Of a stretch of DNA of 53,697 nt, positions 6,573 through 14,108 are shown in pieces. Below the pieces are notes generated by a model. It did not search any database, was not told the origin of the DNA, and saw nothing but the letters and a program-made list of their open reading frames with translations. Made by a program: the position numbers and the translations under genes. The stretch spans positions 1 through 53,697 of the forward strand of contig JABWCO010000005.1 of the NCBI GenBank assembly GCA_013360185.1, given 5' to 3'. This DNA is from Bdellovibrio sp. (GTDB taxonomy: Bacteria; Bdellovibrionota; Bdellovibrionia; Bdellovibrionales; Bdellovibrionaceae). Numbering within the stretch: the stretch's first letter is position 1; every line of letters starts with the position of its first letter.

Positions 6573-8078
6573 GTGAAAAAAACTTTACTGCCGTTGTTGT
6601 TTCTAACTATTGCCCAAACGGCCTCAGCGCAAAATCTTTTCTGGCATGCCGTTGTTGAAAGCGAAATGAAGGCGATGCAATGTGCGGCATTGACTCCGCC
6701 CTCCGAAAAAGAAATGAAGGCTTTTTTGGAAGCGCGCGTGTCTGATCCTGAGGACACTATAAATCAAACTGTTCTTGGTGTGCACTTCAAAGACGAAAAC
6801 CCTCAGATGATCCAGTGGTTTTATGGCGTTCATAATTTGCACTATCCTCGTCGTGCCGACCTTGATAAGGCCGTTTTGAAAAACACTTCGTGCGACAAAG
6901 TTCTCTGCGCACTGGAAAAAAACTATGGTCAGGGCATGGCTTTGCCGATGCTGTATATTGCCGCAAAATTTGCTCTTCCGACATCTCCGCTGCTCTCTGC
7001 AAAAAGGGCGGAATATCAAAATTGGTCTTTGGATGAGTTGTCAGATATTCTGGTGGCCCTCGAGGCGACGCCGTTAGCGAAGATTCCTTTTAAACAAACA
7101 GTTTTGTTCAGAGCTAAAAGTAACCAAACGCAAGATTCCGGCCGTGGGCCAGAATACGCCGTACTGGCCAATGCGACGATGAAGTACTTTGAATTCTGGT
7201 CCAAGCAACCTCGTTTGGAACGCATTCAAACGGCTATTCACGAAATCGGTCACGTGATTGGTTTTAAGGTGGATACTCTGGAAGAGTGGAAAAATACTTC
7301 CCATCAAGGAATTTCGCAATACGCACTGACAAACCCTGCTGAAGGTTTTGCAGAGGCTTATACCGCCTACAGAATCGCTCCTAAGAAGATGAAAAGAAAT
7401 TCGCCCGAGGCCTATGCTTATTTTAAAAATAAAGTATTTAATGGTCTAGAATTTAAAACCTCGGCAGAGTGTGAAGAGTCTTTTGCCGCGTTAGATAATG
7501 AAACAGCGCAAGTCTTTCGCATGCGTTGGAAAAATGCCGAGTGGGTAAAGAAAAACACGAGCGCCATAAGTGAAGAGCTGGTTCGTCTGGAAAAATACGG
7601 GGTGTTGTCAGACTTGGCTTTACAATATTGTTCGCGTGCCTATCTTTCAGAGAGCATGGGCGGAGATCGCGAAAAAACCATGCAATGTCTTACCAACGTT
7701 TTTAAAAAACGCGCTGCTGTTTTGGAAGCACGTGAAAGCGGTCGCGAAGACATGACCATCGAAAACACCTTGATTTCGCATGTGAAGGCCATCAAGGTTC
7801 CACGTCATGTGGCTCTGGCGATGCGCGATCAGCTACGCAATAAAATCAATTTGGAGCTAAAGTCCTATTTCGAACAAAAAAAGCTTCAGCATTTCGATGC
7901 GCAAGAATATGTGCAATATTTCGCGGGCAGGGTGGAACCTGAAGACACCCCGTTCATTGCTCAAAATGGCGATGTTATAAAACCAATAATGATCAAGGCT
8001 CTGGAACAAGAGGCCAAGAAGTTCTTCATGCGAAGAGTTCTCTTCACGCCTTCATTCCAAGATTATCTCCCAAGGTAA
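6573..8078 (+). CDS. Secreted zinc metallopeptidase-like protein with anthrax lethal-factor-like active site
   Basis: 501 residues from a GTG at 6573. AAGGAG lies 7 bases upstream, and this start gives the signal peptide VKKTLLPLLFLTIAQTASA; the longer frame from 6510 would bury it. The active site is IQTAIHEIGHVIGFKVD (H223, E224, H227) followed by NPAEGFAEAYTAYR. The Glu at 257 aligns with the third zinc ligand in the xxEFFAEAF motif of anthrax lethal factor-like (ATLF, M34-type) peptidases. The remaining 240 residues are helical with no recognised domain. A secreted or periplasmic endopeptidase is inferred. The gene sits alone between two terminators. It is not obviously related in sequence to the HExxH protein at 4772 beyond the motif. 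Confidence 0.65.
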   Translation: MKKTLLPLLFLTIAQTASAQNLFWHAVVESEMKAMQCAALTPPSEKEMKAFLEARVSDPEDTINQTVLGVHFKDENPQMIQWFYGVHNLHYPRRADLDKAVLKNTSCDKVLCALEKNYGQGMALPMLYIAAKFALPTSPLLSAKRAEYQNWSLDELSDILVALEATPLAKIPFKQTVLFRAKSNQTQDSGRGPEYAVLANATMKYFEFWSKQPRLERIQTAIHEIGHVIGFKVDTLEEWKNTSHQGISQYALTNPAEGFAEAYTAYRIAPKKMKRNSPEAYAYFKNKVFNGLEFKTSAECEESFAALDNETAQVFRMRWKNAEWVKKNTSAISEELVRLEKYGVLSDLALQYCSRAYLSESMGGDREKTMQCLTNVFKKRAAVLEARESGREDMTIENTLISHVKAIKVPRHVALAMRDQLRNKINLELKSYFEQKKLQHFDAQEYVQYFAGRVEPEDTPFIAQNGDVIKPIMIKALEQEAKKFFMRRVLFTPSFQDYLPR

Positions 8079-8082
8079 CTTC

Positions 8083-8106
8083 GGGGCTCTAGTGCCCCTA
8101 CTTTTC
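8083..8106 (+). terminator. Probable terminator
   Basis: GGGGC (8083-8087) and GCCCC (8094-8098) form a short GC stem with a 6-base loop, followed by TACTTTTCC, 5 bases after the stop codon. Confidence 0.45.
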
Positions 8107-8151
8107 CTGCGGCGCGTTAAGGCGTTGAGTGAATGCTTGTTGGTAATCAAT

Positions 8152-8201
8152 TGAAAATGATTCTTAATTATTTGGACAGCCGGACTGGGATCTCTTATAA
8201 A
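8152..8201 (+). promoter_or_regulatory. Promoter of fur with a possible Fur box
   Basis: TTGGAC (8172-8177) and TATAAA (8196-8201), 18 bases apart, make a good sigma-70-type promoter. Just upstream at 8152-8170 is GAAAATGATTCTTAATTAT, a partial match (about 11 of 19) to the Fur operator GATAATGATAATCATTATC. Autoregulation is plausible but the match is imperfect. Confidence 0.5.
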
Positions 8202-8218
8202 TAGCGGCGAGGTGATTT

Positions 8219-8713
8219 ATGGGTAAAGATTCAGTTCCTTTTCTGCCAAGGCAGCATGATGAAGACATTGTCGTTCATGAGGGTGGCTTTGATGAGTCTG
8301 AACTTAAACGCATTATTCGCACCCTGAATCTGAAGGTGACAACTCAGCGTATGGCGATTTTAAAAGCGCTGCACGATGGGCGCCGCCACATCACCGCGCA
8401 AGAGCTTTATGAAAAGTTAAACAAAGAACATCCTGAAATTGGTTTTGCGACCGTTTATCGTTTTCTGCGCACCCTGACGGAAGGCACATTTGTGACGGAA
8501 GTTCGCATGGGCGGCTTGCCGGCGCGTTACGAGCTGACTCCCAAGGGACATCACGATCACTTAACATGTGTTAAATGTGGCAAAATCTGCGAATTCGAAA
8601 ATCGCGCCATCGAAAGTCTGCAAGAAAAAGTAGCCAATCAATTTGGTTTCAAACTGACTCACCACATCTTGGAACTTTACGGCGTCTGTCCGGCATGCCA
8701 AGCCAAAGGCTAA
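8219..8713 (+). CDS. fur: Ferric uptake regulator (Fur family)
   Basis: 164 residues; the start has GAGGTG upstream. Family members have 130-150 residues; the excess is an acidic N-terminal tail of about 25 residues. The winged helix is at about 27-95 (LNLKVTTQRMAILKALHDG, then the recognition region EIGFATVYRFLRTLTE). The dimerisation domain has the metal signature HHDHLTCVKCGKICEF and a second CPAC pair at the C-terminus, together the four-Cys structural zinc site. The HHDHLxCxxCGxxxEF form points to Fur (iron) more than to Zur or PerR, which is an inference. Promoter with Fur-box-like sequence lies 20-70 bases upstream, and uvrA follows after 42 bases on the same strand, so the two may be co-transcribed. 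Confidence 0.85.
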   Translation: MGKDSVPFLPRQHDEDIVVHEGGFDESELKRIIRTLNLKVTTQRMAILKALHDGRRHITAQELYEKLNKEHPEIGFATVYRFLRTLTEGTFVTEVRMGGLPARYELTPKGHHDHLTCVKCGKICEFENRAIESLQEKVANQFGFKLTHHILELYGVCPACQAKG

Positions 8714-8755
8714 AGCTGCTTGCTCTAAAAACGGGCCCAATCTAAGCTATTGGTC

Positions 8756-11365
8756 ATGGCAAAATCTGAAGATCTCGTCGACGGCATCATAGTAAAGGGC
8801 GCAAAAGAACATAATTTAAAAAATGTCAGCGTCACCATTCCGCGCAATAAAATCACAGTATTCACGGGATTAAGCGGCAGTGGTAAGTCGTCTTTGGCCT
8901 TCGACACGGTTTATGCCGAAGGTCAGCGTCGGTATGTGGAAAGCCTGTCTGCATACGCGCGAAATTTCCTAGAGCAATTAAAAAAACCAGAAGTGGATTC
9001 GATCACAGGCCTTTCGCCGGCCATTGCGATTGATCAAAAATCCGTCAGCACCAACCCGCGTTCGACGGTGGGGACGGTGACCGAGATATACGATTATCTT
9101 CGCTTGCTTTATGCCAAAGTGGGCGTGCCAGAATGTCCGACTCATCACATCCCGGTTTCCAGTCAGACTCCGCAGCAAATCATCGACGATGTGATGAAAA
9201 AAAGCATGGGCACAAAGTTTTATGTGCTAGCTCCTATGGCTTCGGGGAAAAAGGGGGAATTCTTAGCTGAATTCCAGCGCTGGGCCAAAAAAGGGTTCGT
9301 CAAAGCCAAAGTCGACGGCAAGATGATCGATCTGGATAAAGCGACAAAATTAGCAAAAACCAAATCTCATGATATTGACTTAGTGATCGATCAGTTGATT
9401 TTGAAAGACACATTGAAACATCGCCTTTCTGAAAGTATCAACACAGCATTAAGCATGGCCAACGGGCGCGTGATCATCGAAACCTTAGATGGCGAACGAG
9501 TTTCTTATTCCTTGCATTCGGCGTGTCCACAATGTGGTTACAGCTTTCCTGAAATTGAGCCCCGCCTTTTTAGTTTTAATAATCCGCGGGGAGCCTGTGG
9601 CACCTGCCATGGCTTGGGCACGATTGACTTGGTTGAAGAAGAACAATTTTCGGACTCCGAGGTTGGTGGTAAAAAGCTCGACAAAGTCGTTTATAAATAC
9701 AAGGGCAAAAAAACTTCTGATGAAGACGACGAAGAAGAAGGCGAGATGGTTCTTTCGGCGTGTCCTGAGTGTCATGGCGCCAGGTTAAAAGCCGAAGCTC
9801 TGAACGTAAAGCTTGGCGGCAAAACGATCGCCGATCTTTCTGAGCTGGGTGCCGTGGAATTGCGCGATTGGATCAGCAAGCTTTCTTGGCGGGCCAAAGA
9901 TCAACTGATCGCCGAAAAAATCATTAAACAAATTCTGGGACGCTTGGATTATCTAATTCGCGTGGGTACGGGCTATTTGTCTTTAGGTCGTCCCTCAAGA
10001 ACTCTTTCTGGGGGCGAAGCCCAGCGCATTCGTTTGGCCACACAAGTGGGTTCTTCTTTGATTGGTGTTTTGTACGTGATGGATGAGCCCAGTATTGGCT
10101 TACATCCTCGTGATCATTATCGACTTTTAAATATCATTGGCGAATTAAAAGATCGCGGCAACACGATCTTGTTGGTGGAACACGATGAAGATACGATTCG
10201 TTATGCAGATTTCGTCGTCGACTTAGGACCACGTGCTGGTATTTTAGGTGGCGAGATGATGGCACAAGGGACGCCACAACAGTTAGAAAACAACCCCCGT
10301 TCCCTGACCGGAAAATATCTTAAGGGCGAAATGCGCATTCCGATTCCAGCGCAACGGCGCAAAGGCAACGGACAATTCTTAAAGCTGCTCGGTGCCACTG
10401 GCAATAATTTGCAAAACGTCGACATGCAAATTCCCTTAGGGACTTTCACGGCGGTGACGGGCGTTTCGGGATCCGGCAAAAGTACTTTGATTATCGACAC
10501 GCTTTATAAAATTTTGGCGCAACACTTTTACAAAGCGCAAACACAACCTTCGCCATTTAAAAAAATCGAAGGTTTGGACAAGATCGACAAGGTCATCGAC
10601 ATCAATCAACGTCCCATCGGGCGCACGCCGCGCTCGACACCGGCGACTTACGTGGGATTATTTCCAATGATTCGCGACTTGTTTGCCAACTTGCCGGATT
10701 CAAAGTTGCGCGGCTATGAACCCGGCCGCTTTAGCTTTAACGTCAAAGGCGGGCGTTGTGAAACGTGCTTAGGTCACGGACAGATTCGCGTTGAAATGCA
10801 TTTTCTGAGCGACGTTTTCGTGACCTGTGATACGTGTTTAGGTCGTCGCTACAATCGCGAAACCCTGAACGTTAAATACAAAAACAAATCCATCTCGGAC
10901 GTTTTAGATATGAGCGTGGGTGAGGCTTTAGAGTTTTTCAAAAATCATCCGCAAATATATCGCAAGCTCGAAACCCTGCATCGTGTGGGTTTAGATTATA
11001 TGACCCTGGGACAAAGCTCGACAACTTTGTCAGGCGGAGAAGCTCAGCGCGTGAAGCTGTCTAAAGAACTTTCTCGTCGCGGCACTGGTAAAACTTTGTA
11101 TATTTTGGATGAGCCCACGACAGGGTTGCATTTTGATGACGTGCGAAAACTGGTGGAGCTGATTCAGGAGCTGGCGGACCAAGGGAACACCGTATTGGTA
11201 ATTGAGCACAATATGGAAGTGGTGAAAGCTGCGGACCATGTGATTGATCTTGGTCCCGACGGAGGCAAAGGGGGCGGCTATATCGTCGCCACGGGCACCC
11301 CGGAACAAGTTGCTAAAGTTTCCAGCAGCGAGACGGGGAAATTCTTAAAGTTGGTTCTTAAATAG
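8756..11365 (+). CDS. uvrA: UvrA excision nuclease ATPase, lacking a normal insertion domain
   Basis: 869 residues; damage-recognition ATPase of the UvrABC nucleotide excision repair system. Two ABC modules are visible: GLSGSGKSSLAF and GVSGSGKSTLI (Walker A), two LSGGEAQR signatures, and YVMDEPSIGL and YILDEPTTGL (Walker B). Zinc modules include CPQCGYSF...GACGTCHG and GRCETCLGHG...CDTCLGRR. The UvrB-binding domain (about 120-250) is present. Between the first module (ending CHGLG) and CPECHGARL only 47 residues remain, including the acidic run SDEDDEEEGE. Ordinary UvrA has roughly 120 there, forming the DNA-facing insertion domain, which explains a length about 70 residues below E. coli UvrA (940). 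The ATG at 8756 has no clear Shine-Dalgarno; a TTG two codons earlier is an alternative. Confidence 0.95.
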   Translation: MAKSEDLVDGIIVKGAKEHNLKNVSVTIPRNKITVFTGLSGSGKSSLAFDTVYAEGQRRYVESLSAYARNFLEQLKKPEVDSITGLSPAIAIDQKSVSTNPRSTVGTVTEIYDYLRLLYAKVGVPECPTHHIPVSSQTPQQIIDDVMKKSMGTKFYVLAPMASGKKGEFLAEFQRWAKKGFVKAKVDGKMIDLDKATKLAKTKSHDIDLVIDQLILKDTLKHRLSESINTALSMANGRVIIETLDGERVSYSLHSACPQCGYSFPEIEPRLFSFNNPRGACGTCHGLGTIDLVEEEQFSDSEVGGKKLDKVVYKYKGKKTSDEDDEEEGEMVLSACPECHGARLKAEALNVKLGGKTIADLSELGAVELRDWISKLSWRAKDQLIAEKIIKQILGRLDYLIRVGTGYLSLGRPSRTLSGGEAQRIRLATQVGSSLIGVLYVMDEPSIGLHPRDHYRLLNIIGELKDRGNTILLVEHDEDTIRYADFVVDLGPRAGILGGEMMAQGTPQQLENNPRSLTGKYLKGEMRIPIPAQRRKGNGQFLKLLGATGNNLQNVDMQIPLGTFTAVTGVSGSGKSTLIIDTLYKILAQHFYKAQTQPSPFKKIEGLDKIDKVIDINQRPIGRTPRSTPATYVGLFPMIRDLFANLPDSKLRGYEPGRFSFNVKGGRCETCLGHGQIRVEMHFLSDVFVTCDTCLGRRYNRETLNVKYKNKSISDVLDMSVGEALEFFKNHPQIYRKLETLHRVGLDYMTLGQSSTTLSGGEAQRVKLSKELSRRGTGKTLYILDEPTTGLHFDDVRKLVELIQELADQGNTVLVIEHNMEVVKAADHVIDLGPDGGKGGGYIVATGTPEQVAKVSSSETGKFLKLVLK

Positions 11366-11402
11366 TCTTGATTCTTTGCGTGGAATCGACGAGTTTTTTA
11401 GA

Positions 11403-12434
11403 ATGAAATACTTTACAGGCTCCTTTATTTTTACATTCTTTGGTTTGATTGCGTCCTATTTTGTTGGCCATTATTATGGCGGCACGGTCACGGCGGGTTT
11501 GGGTGCGCTTTTTATCGCTTCAATCCTTGCCATTCTTGAGATCTCGTTATCGTTTGATAATGCCATCGTCAACGCCGTTGTTTTAAAAGAAATGACTCCG
11601 GTGTGGCGTCACCGTTTCCTAACATGGGGAATGCTGATTGCCGTTTTCGGGATGCGTTTGGTGTTTCCGCTTTTAATCGTGACTGTCATTGCGAACGTGT
11701 CTCCTTGGGAGGCCTTAGTCATGGCCGCGACAAGTCCCGATGATTATGCTCAACTGATGTTGTCAGCACACTTGCAAGTCGCAGCCTTTGGTGGCTCGTT
11801 TCTATTAATGGTGGCACTTAAATACTTCTATGATGCCAGCAAAGAATTGCACTGGATTCCCTTTATTGAAAAACCAACGGTTTACTTGGGCAGCAAAGTG
11901 GAAGCGATTGAAGTCGCTTTGAGTCTTGTGATCTTGGCTTTGATTGCGAATTTTTTACCTGAAGAAAAAGCGTTGCCGTTTGTTATGGCCGGTATGGCCG
12001 GTCTTATCACATATGTGATCGTAGATGGTATCGGGTCTTGGCTAGAGGCTTCTGACGATCAAATGAAAGATGTGCACAAAGCCAGTGCGGGTATGTTCTT
12101 GTACCTAGAAGTTCTGGATGCGTCCTTCAGTTTCGATGGCGTGGTCGGAGCTTTCGCCATCACTCACAATTTATTCATTATCATGATTGGTCTAAGTATC
12201 GGAGCATTCTTTGTGCGAAGTCTGACCATCATGTTCGTGGAAAAAGACGCCTTAACAAAGTTTGCGTTCCTAGAACACGGCGCTTTTTATGCCATCGGAT
12301 TATTGGCGATGATTATGTTGTCAGACCCGTTCTTGCACATTCCAGAGTGGGTGACGGGGTTGAGCGGTGGAATTATTATTCTGGTTTCATTCCTGTGGTC
12401 TTTGCGGAAGGGTCCCAGAGAATTTGTAAACTAG
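11403..12434 (+). CDS. DUF475/TerC-like integral membrane protein
   Basis: 343 residues with about nine hydrophobic segments. The signature ASILAILEISLSFDNAIVNAVVLKEM with its acidic residues inside the membrane, and the repeated LDASFSFDGVVGAFAITHNL later, are typical of the TerC superfamily; the overall layout matches the DUF475 (COG2899) branch. TerC relatives are linked to tellurite resistance and to manganese or other metal handling during protein export; the function of DUF475 itself is not established. The ATG at 11403 gives MKYFTGSFIFTFFG at the first membrane segment; a TTG nine codons earlier is possible. It follows uvrA by 37 bases and overlaps the convergent exporter gene by 59 bases at its 3' end. 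Confidence 0.8.
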   Translation: MKYFTGSFIFTFFGLIASYFVGHYYGGTVTAGLGALFIASILAILEISLSFDNAIVNAVVLKEMTPVWRHRFLTWGMLIAVFGMRLVFPLLIVTVIANVSPWEALVMAATSPDDYAQLMLSAHLQVAAFGGSFLLMVALKYFYDASKELHWIPFIEKPTVYLGSKVEAIEVALSLVILALIANFLPEEKALPFVMAGMAGLITYVIVDGIGSWLEASDDQMKDVHKASAGMFLYLEVLDASFSFDGVVGAFAITHNLFIIMIGLSIGAFFVRSLTIMFVEKDALTKFAFLEHGAFYAIGLLAMIMLSDPFLHIPEWVTGLSGGIIILVSFLWSLRKGPREFVN

Positions 12435-13305
12435 CGGCAATCAGAATTAAGAAGGCGCCAGAGACCTGCAAGGGACTTAGGCGCTCGCTTAAAATTAAAA
12501 AACCAAAGATCGCCGCAAAAGGCGACTCTAACAGAAACAACATGCTGGCCGTGCTATCCGACAACACTTTTTGCGAGCGGATTTGCAAATAAAAAGCCAC
12601 GACACTGGAAGCAACACCCAGAATAAAAATCCCCGCCCACGGCAATAGATCCCGAGACTCTGTATTGATTGTCTCTTGCATAAATAGAAACGGCGTCAAA
12701 AGAATTAAGCACCAGATTGATTGGAAATTATTAAAGCGAAAGGCGTTCCCTAGGCGATTGGAAACTCGGCCGATATAGATAATATGTGCGGCGGCGATAA
12801 AAGCGCAGGCAATTGTCCACAGATCACCAACATTGATACCCTCAAGGTTTGCGCCCATCAGAATAAACGTGCCGACCAGGGCAACCCCCACCAATACAAA
12901 CGAACGCCAGCCTGCGGGCTGCTTAAAAAGTATCCAATTGAGCAATGGAACGATGACCACATAGAGACAGGTCAGAAAACCACTTTTTGTAGCCGTCGTA
13001 AATTGCAAACCAATTGTTTGCAACAGCAACATGCTGCCTAAGAAAAATCCTGCAGGGAGGGCGCGCAAAAATTCTTCCTTTAAAGATGTGAACTTCGGTC
13101 CGCGAAAAATAAGATATATAATTTCACCAAAAACTGACGCGATAATAAAGCGATACACCAACGTTTCCGCGGGAGTAAATGCCTGCAGAGCCCAGGCGGT
13201 GGCCACAAAACCGAAACCCCACAGAGCACCGGCCGCCAAAAGATCTAGGACTGCGCGCTTTTTAGTCAAAGGCTTCAGACCAGATACGAGTCTTCTCGAA
13301 TCCAT
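12376..13305 (-). CDS. EamA/DMT-superfamily transporter
   Basis: 309 residues with ten predicted membrane helices in two EamA repeats: LLAAGALWGFGFVATAWAL opens the first, and LGVASSVVAFYLQIRSQKVL with LLESPFAAIFGFLILSERLS marks the end of the second. These are the hallmark segments of drug/metabolite exporters of the RhaT/YdcZ/EamA type; the substrate cannot be read from sequence. The chosen ATG at 13305 lies inside the end of the upstream oxidoreductase gene (44-base overlap), suggesting co-translation; a TTG at 13269 would reduce the overlap to 8 bases but has no better ribosome site. The 3' end overlaps the convergent TerC-like gene by 59 bases. Confidence 0.85.
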   Translation of the reverse strand: MDSRRLVSGLKPLTKKRAVLDLLAAGALWGFGFVATAWALQAFTPAETLVYRFIIASVFGEIIYLIFRGPKFTSLKEEFLRALPAGFFLGSMLLLQTIGLQFTTATKSGFLTCLYVVIVPLLNWILFKQPAGWRSFVLVGVALVGTFILMGANLEGINVGDLWTIACAFIAAAHIIYIGRVSNRLGNAFRFNNFQSIWCLILLTPFLFMQETINTESRDLLPWAGIFILGVASSVVAFYLQIRSQKVLSDSTASMLFLLESPFAAIFGFLILSERLSPLQVSGAFLILIAASLQILWDPSAKTTGMKPE

Positions 13306-13984
13306 CAACTTCTAAAAGCTGATGCTTTACTTCTTTTATCATGCCGCCATTGCCGCACAAATAGAATGTCGTTGGGATGTTTTTATAGTCAAATTCGCTG
13401 ATAAAGTTTTGCACATAGCCCTTTTTACCCTGCCAAGTGTCTTGTGGTCGGCTGAGCACATACTCGAACTTGAAATCCTTCAATTCTTTTTCTAAGGCTG
13501 CGACTTCTTTTTCGTAATAGATGTCTTTTTCCGAGCGCACGCCGAAAAGCATACGGTAACGTACATTTGGATACTGTTCTTTCTTGGAAAGCAGATAGCA
13601 AATATGCTGCGACAAACCGGTCCCTGTATTTAAGAACACGACTTGTTCGGTCGGTGGTTCTTGGAAGAACACTTTACCGAAGGGTCCAGTAAAGTTGACC
13701 AACTCGCCCCCTTTAAGACCCCAAACGAAGGTCGAGGCGACGCCATTTTCGACAAATTTAAATAATAAACGAAAGCCATTCTTAATGCGATCATCAGAAG
13801 CGATCGAATAAGCCCGTAAAATTGGCTTCGCTTCGCCCTGGGGCACGTTCAGCATAACGAATTGGCCGGCTTTGAAGGTAAATTCCCCCGGGGTTTCCGT
13901 TTTTAGGACTAGTTCACGCACGGTGGCCGTGTGGTCGATAATTTGTTCTACTCTCATGTGATAAACGGTGCGGGCGGAAGACAT
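13262..13984 (-). CDS. Ferredoxin-NADP reductase-like flavoprotein
   Basis: 240 residues, the size of a minimal FAD/NAD(P) reductase without an iron-sulfur domain. The FAD-binding barrel holds the RAYSIAS motif (RxYS) near residue 60, with FKAGQFVMLNVP before it. The NAD(P) domain starts with VVFLNTGTGLSQHICYLL and ends with TFYLCGNGGMIKEV, the usual CGxxxMI variant. It would transfer electrons between NAD(P)H and ferredoxin or flavodoxin. ATG at 13984 is preferred because GAGGAG is 4 bases upstream; the in-frame ATG at 13996 has no such site. It leads a two-gene unit with the DMT exporter; the pairing gives no clear functional hint. Confidence 0.82.
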   Translation of the reverse strand: MSSARTVYHMRVEQIIDHTATVRELVLKTETPGEFTFKAGQFVMLNVPQGEAKPILRAYSIASDDRIKNGFRLLFKFVENGVASTFVWGLKGGELVNFTGPFGKVFFQEPPTEQVVFLNTGTGLSQHICYLLSKKEQYPNVRYRMLFGVRSEKDIYYEKEVAALEKELKDFKFEYVLSRPQDTWQGKKGYVQNFISEFDYKNIPTTFYLCGNGGMIKEVKHQLLEVDGFEKTRIWSEAFD

Positions 13985-14108
13985 ACTGCTCCTCATAGGT
14001 TGCTAAGGTCTTAATAATCCGAAAATCGCAGGCAGTCCAATATTTTAGCTTGTTACAGAACCTCGCATTCAATAAAATTTTATAAAGAAACAGTAAAGAG
14101 GTCACATC

